Assembly: GCA_038247995.1 (NCBI GenBank)
Contig: JBBRUG010000021.1
Location: 1-31,343, forward strand
Length of the DNA stretch: 31,343 bases
Source: JBBRUG01 sp038247995
Lineage (GTDB): Bacteria; Chloroflexota; Chloroflexia; Chloroflexales; Chloroflexaceae
Direction of reading: 5' to 3'
This document shows positions 15,723 through 23,361 of the stretch, one piece after another; within the stretch, counting starts at the first letter, position 1; each line of letters starts with the position of its first letter. A model generated the notes under the pieces. That model ran no database searches. It worked only from the letters and a program-made list of their open reading frames with translations, and was not told where the DNA came from. The position numbers and the translations under genes are program-made.

Positions 15723-17701
15723 TCGGATACCTCAAGCGTAATAATTGCTTGCTCGACGCTGTCTGGCACCAGGCTGTGCGCATCGGTGGCGTGGCCTTCG
15801 GGGTGGTTCACCTGGTACCATCCTAGCATCCACGTATAACGGCCTGGTGTCACGTTGAGGGGCACTTCAATGACGAATTGTTCACGCACGATCGCGCCCG
15901 GCGCCCACTCGTCCGGCGGCAGCAACGTGTAACTCGGCAGATGCGGTATGCGCCCGTTGGCAACACCTTCCAGGCGGCTGACAGCGACGATCGGGCCGGA
16001 TAGTTCAGTGCTGGTGCGTTGCCATTCGAACGCAGCTAGATAACGCCGCTCGCCCAGGGGTGTAATTGTGGCGCCCAGCAACTGTACCGGCCCGAAGACG
16101 TGGTTTTGCGGGTCGAGTTCAGCCTGTGCGACGACAGTAATTTCCTGGGTCAACGCGGCTTGCTGCGGATCACGGGCAAAGAGCAGCAAGCCGTCACGGG
16201 CATGAACGAGCGCAAACTCAGGATCGTGCAAGAGGATGCCGATCTCCGCCAGTTCGTAGCCCGCGCCGGCGGTGACGAACCCCTGCTCGATCAACCGCCA
16301 ATCGAAGAGCGCGTCGGCGATAACATAGTCGACCTGCGGAAGCAAGGTAGGCAAACGCTCGCCGCCGGGGTCGTCGGGGTAGCGCACGACATAGAGTGTA
16401 TCGCGATCGACCAGACGCGGGGCGAGGAAGATCGAGGCGGCCATTGGCGCGGCGGGCGGCGCCTGTTCGGCCAACCAGCGATCCTTGAACGCATCGCGTT
16501 CAGTGCGCCCATATGCGGCATGGTCGAGACCGCGACCGGGCAAGCCCATCCAGAAGAACGGATTGAGCGGCGTATCAACGAGGAGCGCGCTTACCAGGCC
16601 AACCACCAGCGTCGTAAAGATCAGGTCGTTGCGCCAATTCCGGACTCGTCCACGCGAAGCATTAGCCTGTGCGTTACGCAGGCGCGCCGCGCCGTCGATG
16701 ACTGCAAGCACCAGGAAGGGCACGACGATCGCATAGTGATGGTAGCGATAATCATATACACCGCCCGGCCCGGTTGAGAGTAACGCAGCAAGCGCCACCG
16801 GCAGACCAGGCAGTAACCAGCGCCAACCGCGCCAGGCGAGTAGAAGCACCGGAACGAAAAGGATCAGTGCATTGAGCAGACGGTTAGGCAAAGTAGTTAG
16901 AATTTCATCCACATTGCCGAAGTAGTGGCTGGTATAGACGCTCGCAGCTGAGCGCTCCATGCTCGGCGGCGCAAAGAATTCACGGATACCAAAGAAGGCG
17001 AGCGCGCCGTATGCGCCACTGGCAAGGATCGTGTATAGGCCGGCGCGACGCAGATCGGGTGCGCCCCAGAGCCAGATCACGCCACCAATCAACACCACCG
17101 GCAGCGCTACATAAAATTTACAACTCAGCGCTAGAGCCAGCCAGAGCGCATAGCTGCGCCAGGCCCGCCGATCGAGCGCGTCCACAGCCCAGAGCAGCAG
17201 CGGCATCGCCAGCGTATCGCCGTGCAAGTCGAAGAGCACTGCCGTCTGCATCACTGGATAGAACAGATAAATCAGCACAGCACAGCGCGCGGCAAGGACA
17301 CTCTCCAGGCGACGCAGCGCCAAGCAATAGACCGGCACCGCCGCCGAAACGGCGATCAGCGCCTGGGCGATCAGCAAGACCTGCGGATCGCGCCAGACCA
17401 ACGTTAACGGCACAAAGAAGAGGTAAAACAGTTCGACGTGGCCGGCCAGACGGCTAAAGTTGCCGCCAGGGCCCGTCGTTACGAGCGGAAGGCCGCGCGG
17501 CACCGAGAAGATCGCCTGAGCCATTGCGCCAATGTCGAGCATGCCGGCGTTGAAACCCTGATAGCGTGCGAGGCTCAACCAGGTAAGCATAGCGCCAACC
17601 AGCAATAACGTGAGCCAGAGTAGTGGATCGCGGGGAATAGTTACCACGAATGGCCGCGGAACGGCGCCAGAGGAAGATGCCAAGTCTTGTGCGAGCGCCA
17701 T
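15719..17701 (-). CDS. DUF2079 polytopic membrane protein with C-terminal beta domain
   Basis: 660 aa from the ATG at 17701. The first ~400 residues hold many membrane helices and the DUF2079 pattern: GFNAGMLDIGAMAQAIF, FSRLAGHVELFYLFFVPLTL, YLFYPVMQTAVLFDLHGDTLAMPLLLWA. DUF2079 proteins resemble GT-C (GT39/GT83-like) polyprenyl-linked sugar transferases. The last ~200 residues are a beta-rich soluble domain (FEWQRTSTELSGP, DEWAPGAIVREQFVIEVPLNVTPGRYTWMLGWYQV), like those fused to GT-C proteins in Chloroflexota. An open frame continues upstream to 17860 but runs through the preceding gene. The ATG at 17701 lies 25 bases after that gene's stop with a GGAG upstream, so I place the start there. 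Likely role: adding sugar to a lipid or protein acceptor outside the membrane. Confidence 0.85.
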   Translation of the reverse strand: MALAQDLASSSGAVPRPFVVTIPRDPLLWLTLLLVGAMLTWLSLARYQGFNAGMLDIGAMAQAIFSVPRGLPLVTTGPGGNFSRLAGHVELFYLFFVPLTLVWRDPQVLLIAQALIAVSAAVPVYCLALRRLESVLAARCAVLIYLFYPVMQTAVLFDLHGDTLAMPLLLWAVDALDRRAWRSYALWLALALSCKFYVALPVVLIGGVIWLWGAPDLRRAGLYTILASGAYGALAFFGIREFFAPPSMERSAASVYTSHYFGNVDEILTTLPNRLLNALILFVPVLLLAWRGWRWLLPGLPVALAALLSTGPGGVYDYRYHHYAIVVPFLVLAVIDGAARLRNAQANASRGRVRNWRNDLIFTTLVVGLVSALLVDTPLNPFFWMGLPGRGLDHAAYGRTERDAFKDRWLAEQAPPAAPMAASIFLAPRLVDRDTLYVVRYPDDPGGERLPTLLPQVDYVIADALFDWRLIEQGFVTAGAGYELAEIGILLHDPEFALVHARDGLLLFARDPQQAALTQEITVVAQAELDPQNHVFGPVQLLGATITPLGERRYLAAFEWQRTSTELSGPIVAVSRLEGVANGRIPHLPSYTLLPPDEWAPGAIVREQFVIEVPLNVTPGRYTWMLGWYQVNHPEGHATDAHSLVPDSVEQAIITLEVSE

Positions 17702-17726
17702 AGCAGGAAGCTCCGTGATTTTCGTT

Positions 17727-18782
17727 TCAGATGCGGGAATGCGGACTGGGTACACTCGGATCAGGCCCTTCGCCTCCATCACGCTCAGATTTGAGTTGTA
17801 GGGTGGGCACTGGCATTTCGGGTGGGGCAGCACGCCCCTCGGTAAGCAACAACAGGCCACCGGGCAAAGTCACGAGTAGCACAAGCACGCGGGAAAGTAA
17901 CGCGCCGGCAAGCACCATTTCGGCCGGCGCACCGATTAGCGCGAGGAGGCTCACGAGCGCGCCCTCACGCACGCCCCAACCATTCACAGCGATCGGGAGC
18001 AGACTCACGAGACTCACCAGAGACATCACGAGGATGACCGGCAAAATTGGCAACCTCAGGCCAACCGCGCTCAGATTGAGCCAGAGTCCTGCGCCGGCCA
18101 GAATCTGAAAACCAAACGAGACAATCGTGATCTGAGCCAGCGCAGCGGGGCGGCGCAGATACGATCGGCCAACTTCAAGGCTTGCTGCGATGGCCTTGCG
18201 CACACGGGCTGGAAAGCGCTCTGCACTTGCTTGCATCCACTGATGCAGGCGATTGCTACGGAAGGCTCCAAACACAAATGTGGTGCCGATTGCAAGGGCC
18301 ATAATACCGCCACCAAGCAGGGCCCAACGCAGCGCCGGGAAAAACACCAGCGCAGCGATCGATGCCAGCGCCAGCATCGCGGCCAGGCCGCTCAGACGCT
18401 CAACCAAGATCGAGCGCGTCACAGCACCCATGCGGCCCGTCTGACGGGCGGCAAAATAGCCCCGACCGAGGTCGCCGCCGATATCACTGGGCAGAAAATT
18501 ACTCACAAACGCGCCGATCAGATACCAGCGCACCAATTGCGGCAGCGGCAGCGCGATCCCCTCGACAGCCAGTGTGATCCGCCATTTGAGGCAACTGATC
18601 AGCACGCCAAGGTAGTACACCACCACGCCAACGGCAATAATCGCCGGAGAAGCATTGAGTAATGCCTCCAACACACCCGACCACTCAAAGCGCGAGAGCA
18701 ACCAGCCCAGGAGGACCACAGAGAGGGCGATTTGCAGCGCTCGTAGCCAGAAGCGGCGCTTATTTGTCCGTGCCTCACTCAC
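17727..18782 (-). CDS. Flippase-like membrane protein (LPG synthase TM / UPF0104 family), second copy
   Basis: 351 aa with about eight membrane helices. Diagnostic segments: YYLGVLISCLKWRITL, RWYLIGAFVSNFLPSDIGGDLGRGYF, GRMGAVTRSILVERLSGLAAM, and SLLPIAVNGWGVREGALVSLLALIGAP. The 'NFLPSDIGGD' and 'P.AVNG.G.RE' motifs define the family also represented at 14721-15722; overall similarity between the two looks low, so they are probably not a recent duplication. The MprF catalytic domain is lacking. The proline-rich C-terminal tail is cytoplasmic-looking. The start overlaps the methyltransferase stop by 4 bp (ATGA). Membership in the glycosyltransferase operon suggests a part in moving or assembling a lipid-linked glycan. 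Confidence 0.88.
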   Translation of the reverse strand: MSEARTNKRRFWLRALQIALSVVLLGWLLSRFEWSGVLEALLNASPAIIAVGVVVYYLGVLISCLKWRITLAVEGIALPLPQLVRWYLIGAFVSNFLPSDIGGDLGRGYFAARQTGRMGAVTRSILVERLSGLAAMLALASIAALVFFPALRWALLGGGIMALAIGTTFVFGAFRSNRLHQWMQASAERFPARVRKAIAASLEVGRSYLRRPAALAQITIVSFGFQILAGAGLWLNLSAVGLRLPILPVILVMSLVSLVSLLPIAVNGWGVREGALVSLLALIGAPAEMVLAGALLSRVLVLLVTLPGGLLLLTEGRAAPPEMPVPTLQLKSERDGGEGPDPSVPSPHSRI

Positions 18783-19489
18783 GCGGCCTCTGTCGGACGG
18801 CGACCAATGATCAGTACTGCGCGGGCGAAGGTCAAGCGAACTTTATAGATTTTATCGCTATAAAGCTTGCTATTTGGCTGGGCCTCAAAAATCTGGTATG
18901 GCGCAAGCTCCACGGCCCGCCCAACCAGGTGGCCGACAACGCCGGTTAGATGATTATGGACATACCCCAAATGCGCGATCTCGAAGCCTTGATCGAGAAA
19001 TAATTGATACAGGCGACGCGCCGAGGTGGGGAAATTATGGCTGTAGTCGCAATCCCAAAAATGTTCACGCACCCAGAGCAAATCGGGTGAGGTAATTGCT
19101 ACACAGCCACCGGGGCGCACGATCCGGCGCATTTCGCCGAGCATCGCCTCGGCCTGCGGCAAGCCGGGTGCATGTTCCAGCACATGGCTGGCAACAACGG
19201 CGTCACACACCTGATCGCGCATTGGTAGGGGCGGTACGAACGCACACACGCCGGGTGTGGTATCGAGCGCATGCAGGAGGCCGGCGTTTGCATCGACGGC
19301 TGTATAAGGGATGTGTTGACGCTGACATAACTCTGTCAGCGCACCCCGCCCAGGCCCAACCTCGACGAGATGTTGTAACGGTTGTACAGCGGTACGTACA
19401 CGATTCAGCGTGTATGCGGCCGCTAGTTCGCCAAACCGCTGACCGATCCGTGTCACCCGTTTAGTGCGCCAGAAGTCGTAGTAGGGCAT
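18779..19489 (-). CDS. SAM-dependent class I methyltransferase
   Basis: 236 aa. The SAM-binding motif I is LVEVGPGRGALTEL (41-54), followed by the acidic strand YTAVDANAG, then VVASHVLEHAPGLPQAEAMLGEMRRIVRPGGCVAITSPD. These are the order and spacing of Methyltransf_11-type enzymes. The C-terminal part (LYQLFLDQGFEIAHLGYVHNH) matches the same fold. The acceptor is probably a sugar or lipid intermediate, given the neighbours; this is inference. The ATG at 19489 has AAGGA upstream and lies 9 bases after the stop of the preceding GT4 gene. The stop overlaps the next gene by 4 bp. Confidence 0.88.
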   Translation of the reverse strand: MPYYDFWRTKRVTRIGQRFGELAAAYTLNRVRTAVQPLQHLVEVGPGRGALTELCQRQHIPYTAVDANAGLLHALDTTPGVCAFVPPLPMRDQVCDAVVASHVLEHAPGLPQAEAMLGEMRRIVRPGGCVAITSPDLLWVREHFWDCDYSHNFPTSARRLYQLFLDQGFEIAHLGYVHNHLTGVVGHLVGRAVELAPYQIFEAQPNSKLYSDKIYKVRLTFARAVLIIGRRPTEAA

Positions 19490-19498
19490 GAGCGATCC

Positions 19499-20620
19499 TT
19501 ACTGCTCCAACAATCTTTGGTAGATGTACGCGATGTTCGCAACCGAAGCACGCACATTAAAATGCTCCGCGACATATGTCCGTGCAGCCAGACCTAAAGC
19601 TCGGGCGTGATCCGGATCCTCGAGGAACTGTTGCACAGCATCGGCCAGTTCACGCGGCTGATCCGGTTGAACCAGCAAGCCTGTCTGCTCGTGATGGATC
19701 AGGTCGCGTAGCCCTCCGACTTTCGTCGCTACGATGGGAAGCCCCATAACGGCGGCTTCGGCGACGGCCAGCCCAAATGCTTCACGCCGGGAGGGTTGAG
19801 CATAGACATTGCAAGCGCGCAAAAAAGGTCGTAGATCAGGTAATTGGCCAAGCCAGTGTACACGTTGGCGTAAACCAAGTACGGCTACACGCGACTCCAA
19901 TTGTTGGCGCTGGGGGCCGGTGCCGGCAAGCGCCAGATTAACATTAGCTGGCAGAAAAGCCAGTGCGTCGATCAAACAGTCAATACCTTTCACCGCACTC
20001 AAGCGCCCGGCGCATCCGATGATTACCCGATCCTGCGGCACACCCAGGAGGGTGCGCGCTTCCGTCTGGCTGAGCGCCATATCGGCAAAATAGGCTGGAT
20101 CAACCCCATTCGGCACACAGTACACGGCTGTGCGCGGCCAGTGCCGAATACTGACGGAATACTCTACCGCATCCGCTGAGAGCGTAATGTACGCTGTTCG
20201 CGCAGGCGGCGCCATCGGTTCGATCAGCCGACGCAATGCCAGCAGCGGGCCGGGGTGGGTGTAGATCTCCGCACTTGCCTCGTGGTCGTGCACGACAACG
20301 GCTGGAACGCCGGTTACGACGGCTGCGAGGCGTCCGAGGACATGGGCAGTCATCAGGTGGAGATGAACCAATGCGGGTTGAAGGGTGTGTAGCAGGGCGA
20401 TTAAGGCAGAGAGTTGGCGGGGACTCCATTTGGAGCGGCTCAAGGAGTGAACCGGGATGCCGAGTGCTGCAATTCGGCGGCTCAGATCACTCTCACTGCG
20501 CAGATTGATCAGCGTAACTCTTAATCCCTGCTGAACCTGGCGAACAGCCAGATCGGCAAGCAGACGTTGAGCCCCGCCAAGGCCCAAATGATCGATAATA
20601 TGGACGACGTGAACACTCAT
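19499..20620 (-). CDS. Glycosyltransferase family 4 (GT-B fold)
   Basis: 373 aa. The N-terminal acceptor domain opens with HIIDHLGLGGAQRLLADLA, the GG motif region, and ALVHLHLMTAHVLGRLAA. The C-terminal donor domain shows VIIGCAGRLSAVKGIDCLIDALA, NLALAGTGPQRQQLESRVAVLGL, then PSRREAFGLAVAEAAVMGLPIVATKVGGLRDLI, which holds the E-x7-E type nucleotide-sugar site. The enzyme transfers a hexose from a nucleotide or polyprenyl donor with retention; donor and acceptor are not determinable. The ATG overlaps the stop of the second GT4 by 4 bp. No Shine-Dalgarno is evident, so translation probably depends on coupling. Confidence 0.92.
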   Translation of the reverse strand: MSVHVVHIIDHLGLGGAQRLLADLAVRQVQQGLRVTLINLRSESDLSRRIAALGIPVHSLSRSKWSPRQLSALIALLHTLQPALVHLHLMTAHVLGRLAAVVTGVPAVVVHDHEASAEIYTHPGPLLALRRLIEPMAPPARTAYITLSADAVEYSVSIRHWPRTAVYCVPNGVDPAYFADMALSQTEARTLLGVPQDRVIIGCAGRLSAVKGIDCLIDALAFLPANVNLALAGTGPQRQQLESRVAVLGLRQRVHWLGQLPDLRPFLRACNVYAQPSRREAFGLAVAEAAVMGLPIVATKVGGLRDLIHHEQTGLLVQPDQPRELADAVQQFLEDPDHARALGLAARTYVAEHFNVRASVANIAYIYQRLLEQ

Positions 20621-21774
20621 CGTGAGGGGGTATCTGGGCCGGCGCCGGTAAGCGAGGGTTGACGCGCACCGACGACGCGCTCGTAGAGATCAATGTGCAT
20701 TCCAAGCACACGCTCCCAGGTCAGTTCGGCGATCCGCCGCTGGGCAAGCTGGGCTAGGCGGTTGCGCAGTGGTGTGTCGTGCATGAGCCGAACGATCGCC
20801 GCGCGCAGCCCGCCAATGTCGTGGGGGTGCACAAGCAGGCCCGCCGCGCCAACCACTTCAGGCATGCCGGTAATGTTGTTCGTAACAATTGCACAACCGG
20901 CGCTCAGCGCTTCAAGCAGCACGACGGGGAAGTTGTCGTGTAACGACGGGAAGACGAAGATCGCGCTCGACGCATAGAGATCTTGCAATGCCTGGCCCTT
21001 CACAAAGCCGGGGAAACTCACCTTCAGGCCCAGCGTGCGTGCCTGTTCGCGCAGCGGCTCAAGCATCGGCCCATCACCGGCGATCACGACTTCCCAGCCG
21101 TTCAGGTCGAGGCCTGCCAACGCGTCGAGCATAAATTGGGCGCCTTTACGCGGGAAAAGCCGACTGGCGAACAGAATGCGTTTCCGCCGCTCAATGCCGC
21201 TACCGGCGGGGGGCTGAAAGCCGTAGGGGATGATGTCTACCGGTCGGCCGTGGCTCTGTTGCAGCAACCCGGCGAGGTAGTGCGACGGCGAGATAATCGC
21301 ATCGGCGCTGGCTACAATCTGCCGCCAGACCGGGGCGAGCAATTGGTGGCCGCGCTTGAAGCGATCCGGGTTGTAACCAGGCACATCGGAGCCGTGGATA
21401 GTGACTACGAGCGGCAGATTGCGTAGACGGGCAAGCGGTGCGGCGATCACAGTTGTCGGCATGAGAAAGTGGGCATGAATCAGATCATATTTGGTCTGGA
21501 ACGAGCGCCAGAGCGACCAGGGCAGGGCCGTAGCGAGGTAGCTCGCCATCTCGACGGTAACGGCGCGCACGGGCGAACGGCGCAGCGCCGGAACACGATA
21601 GATGTGCAGATAATTATCGAGAAAACTCTCGTGGAACGGCAGGCGCCCATAGCCCATCGTCACCACATCGACGGAGTGCCGGGCGGCGGCGAGATGCTCG
21701 GCCAATGCCCGTGTAATCGGCGATGCGCCGCCACCAATGGGCGGATATTCATAATTGAGCATCAGGACGCGCAT
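20617..21774 (-). CDS. Glycosyltransferase family 4 (GT-B fold)
   Basis: 385 aa from the ATG at 21774, which has AAGG about six bases upstream and lies 7 bases after the stop of the GT2 gene. A GTG at 21795 would add seven residues and overlap that gene. The N-terminus MRVLMLNYEYPPIGGGASPITRALAEHLA is the classic GT4 start with the GGG loop. LIHAHFLMPTTV and LVVTIHGSDVPGYN follow. The donor domain has RILFASRLFPRKGAQFMLDAL, EVVIAGDGPMLEPL and FVFPSLHDNFPVVLLEALSAGCAIVTNNITGMPEVV, with the conserved Glu pair. It is a cytoplasmic or membrane-associated enzyme of the same glycan pathway as its neighbours. Confidence 0.92.
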   Translation of the reverse strand: MRVLMLNYEYPPIGGGASPITRALAEHLAAARHSVDVVTMGYGRLPFHESFLDNYLHIYRVPALRRSPVRAVTVEMASYLATALPWSLWRSFQTKYDLIHAHFLMPTTVIAAPLARLRNLPLVVTIHGSDVPGYNPDRFKRGHQLLAPVWRQIVASADAIISPSHYLAGLLQQSHGRPVDIIPYGFQPPAGSGIERRKRILFASRLFPRKGAQFMLDALAGLDLNGWEVVIAGDGPMLEPLREQARTLGLKVSFPGFVKGQALQDLYASSAIFVFPSLHDNFPVVLLEALSAGCAIVTNNITGMPEVVGAAGLLVHPHDIGGLRAAIVRLMHDTPLRNRLAQLAQRRIAELTWERVLGMHIDLYERVVGARQPSLTGAGPDTPSR

Positions 21775-21781
21775 AGAAACC

Positions 21782-22771
21782 TTAGATCTCTTCACGGATC
21801 ACATAGATCGGCTTATGCTGCGTCTCGTAGTAGGTACGCATAATCAGCTCACCCATCAGCCCGAAGCCGATGAACTGCACACCGACAATGATCAGCAAGA
21901 CTCCCAAGAGTAATAACGGGCGATCGCCGATACTCAGGTTATAGAAGATTTTGAGCGCCACGAGATAAAAGCTGATCAGGGTGCCGCCAAGCATCGCCAG
22001 CAGGCCGAAGGCGCCGAAGACCTGCATCGGGCGGGTGGAGTAGGAAAGCAAGAAGCGCACGGTGATCAGATCGAGCAACACACGCGTTGTGCGGCCAATG
22101 CCATACTTCGAACTGCCATAACGCCGAGCGTAGTGGTTGACGGGCAGTTCAGTAACGGCGACACCCTGCCATGAAGCGATGGCCGGGATGAAGCGGTGTA
22201 GCTCGCCGTACAGGTTGATATTCTTTACCACATCGGCGCGATAAACTTTGAGCGAACAGCCGTAGTCGTGAAGGTGTACACCGGTGGCCCACGAGATCAG
22301 ACGGTTGGCGATCTGCGAGGGTAAGCGCCGGCTGATATAGGGATCCTGGCGGTTCGCCCGCCAGCCGCTCACCACATCGAAGCCCTCGGCGGCGCGATCG
22401 AGCATGCGCGGAATGTCGTTGGGGTCATTCTGTAGATCGGCGTCGATTGTGACGATATATGTCCCGCGAGCACGATCGAAACCGGCGGCGAAGGCGGCCG
22501 TCTGACCAAAATTACGGCGGAAGCGCACCACGCGCAGGCGCGGATCGCCGGCGGCACACTCACTCAGCAGCGCGAAACTGCGATCACGCGAACCATCGTC
22601 GATCGCAATAATCTCGTATTCATGGTCGAGCGTGGCGAGGGCGGTTGTTAATTGCTCGTAGAGCGCAGGGATGCTCTCTTGCTCGTTATAGATCGGCACG
22701 ACAACCGAAAGATAGGGCACAGTCGCAGCCGGGGCGACATCATGCGCAAAAGTCAGGGGCTCAGCAGTCAT
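21782..22771 (-). CDS. GT2 family polyprenyl-phosphate glycosyltransferase (DPM1/GtrB-like)
   Basis: 329 aa from the ATG at 22771, which has GGAG six bases upstream; a TTG at 22801 was rejected. GT-A domain: LSVVVPIYNEQESIPALYEQL, EIIAIDDGSRDRSFALL, FRRNFGQTAAFAAGFDRA, and the metal-binding TIDADLQNDP (DxD). HDYGCSLKVYRADVVKNINLYGELHRFIPA is typical of dolichol/undecaprenyl-phosphate hexosyltransferases, as is the basic YARRYGSSKYG stretch. Two C-terminal membrane helices (VFGAFGLLAMLGGTLISFYLV and LLLLGVLLIIVGVQFIGFGLMG) match the GtrB/ArnC arrangement. It would load a sugar onto undecaprenyl phosphate for transfer outside by a GT-C enzyme. The DUF2079 gene in the same operon is a candidate user. 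Confidence 0.93.
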   Translation of the reverse strand: MTAEPLTFAHDVAPAATVPYLSVVVPIYNEQESIPALYEQLTTALATLDHEYEIIAIDDGSRDRSFALLSECAAGDPRLRVVRFRRNFGQTAAFAAGFDRARGTYIVTIDADLQNDPNDIPRMLDRAAEGFDVVSGWRANRQDPYISRRLPSQIANRLISWATGVHLHDYGCSLKVYRADVVKNINLYGELHRFIPAIASWQGVAVTELPVNHYARRYGSSKYGIGRTTRVLLDLITVRFLLSYSTRPMQVFGAFGLLAMLGGTLISFYLVALKIFYNLSIGDRPLLLLGVLLIIVGVQFIGFGLMGELIMRTYYETQHKPIYVIREEI

Positions 22772-22815
22772 AGCGGACTCCAGAGTAGTGAACTGGCTCA
22801 AATCCTCTGTCTCCT

Positions 22816-22821
22816 ATTGTA
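22816..22821 (-). promoter_or_regulatory. Possible -10 element of the glycosyl operon
   Basis: The minus strand reads TACAAT, within CGTACAATAG, the same decamer as upstream of the gene at 1295-1879. It lies 45 bp before the GT2 start codon. No good -35 is visible, so the call is tentative. Confidence 0.3.
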
Positions 22822-22959
22822 CGCGACTACTCGGTGAAGTACACTGCCCTTCTGAGCCATCACCGGGCTTATTGTAGCCCACAGAGCATACCAGCGGCAG
22901 GCTAGCGGCTAGCCTGATGGTACCCTTTGCCGGCCCACAATGGTTGCCCCAATGAGCCA

Positions 22960-23041
22960 GGCGGGAGGCGGCAGGCGGCAGGGCGGACACATGGATCCGC
23001 CCCAACGGCGGCAGGCGGCAGGCAGCAGGCAGCAGGGAGAC
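22960..23041. repeat. Composite heptad - palindrome - heptad element
   Basis: Heptads GGCGGGA, GGCGGCA, GGCGGCA (22960-22980) are followed by the palindrome GGGCGGA-cacatgga-TCCGCCC (22981-23002), then GGCGGCA twice, GGCAGCA twice and GGGAGAC (23007-23041). The design matches the element at 14647-14716. It occupies the divergent gap between the glycosyl operon and the AEC carrier, where a terminator would not be expected. Confidence 0.85.
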
Positions 23042-23162
23042 GACGGATGATAGATTCAGCGGGGAGGTTTTACCAGGCAGGCTCCATCGTAAGGCGGAGA
23101 GCAGATCCCGGCTTCAGACCGACGCGCTCAATCCAAGGAGTAGCTATAGTAGAAGAGTAAAT

Positions 23163-23255
23163 TATAGATTGTGGTCGGTGCCCAATGCCTCGTGATGTGC
23201 ATCCCAGCCGACCCGTTGCTCCCCCTTTTCTGGCTGCCTACGGGCAGCCGTTTTT
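23163..23255 (+). ncRNA. Candidate structured leader or small RNA upstream of the AEC carrier
   Basis: No gene is seen between 22772 and 23361 on either strand, yet two plus-strand terminators end this region. Before them, GGTCGG (23173-23178) and CCGACC (23208-23213) form a six-pair stem. Within it ATGC and GCAT can form an inner stem, and a C/T-rich tract leads into the first terminator. The later GTCGG (23256-23260) could pair with CCGAC of the first stem, giving a possible alternative fold. A TATAGA at 23163-23168 may be a -10, without a clear -35. I recognise no known riboswitch, 6S, SRP or tRNA sequence. Boundaries are approximate. Confidence 0.35.
23232..23255 (+). terminator. Intrinsic terminator with TACG tetraloop
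   Basis: GGCTGCC (23232-23238), loop TACG, GGCAGCC (23243-23249), then G and TTTTT (23251-23255). The closing pair gives a C(UACG)G tetraloop, an exceptionally stable loop. The minus-strand side has no T-run, so the direction is plus. Confidence 0.8.
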
Positions 23256-23260
23256 GTCGG

Positions 23261-23298
23261 CCCCGACGTGCGGTATCATCTGCGCGGCGGGGTTTTTT
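23261..23298 (+). terminator. Second intrinsic terminator in tandem
   Basis: CCCCG (23261-23265) and CGTGC (23267-23271) pair with CGGGG (23288-23292) and GCGCG (23282-23286) across one A/G mismatch and with one G-U pair. The loop is ten bases, and TTTTTT follows at 23293-23298. It begins five bases after the first terminator's T-run and ends 63 bp before the AEC start codon. Confidence 0.75.
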
Positions 23299-23361
23299 GT
23301 TGGGCTGAAACATCCGCTATGCCGATGATTCAGCCTTACGAAGGGGAGTTGGTAACGTACC

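Noticed and set aside
16100..16777. Long open frame of 225 codons on the plus strand
   Set aside because: It lies wholly opposite the DUF2079 gene, its protein has no recognisable motif, and the high-GC code produces such shadows. The same applies to 15090-15692, 8723-9145 and 28475-29227.
14721..18782. Naming the UPF0104 proteins MprF
   Set aside because: Neither carries the cytosolic DUF2156 lysyl-transfer domain, and both sit among glycosyltransferases.
22927..23160. 77-codon plus-strand frame upstream of the AEC carrier
   Set aside because: Most of it is translated heptad repeat and palindrome (QAGGGRQAAGR...), with no ribosome binding site. It does not explain the terminators downstream.
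23042..23230. tRNA, SRP RNA, 6S RNA or RNase P RNA in the gap before the terminators
   Set aside because: I found no T-loop GGTTCRA, no SRP GGAAG-type apical loop and no RNase P core motif. The region stays an unclassified candidate.
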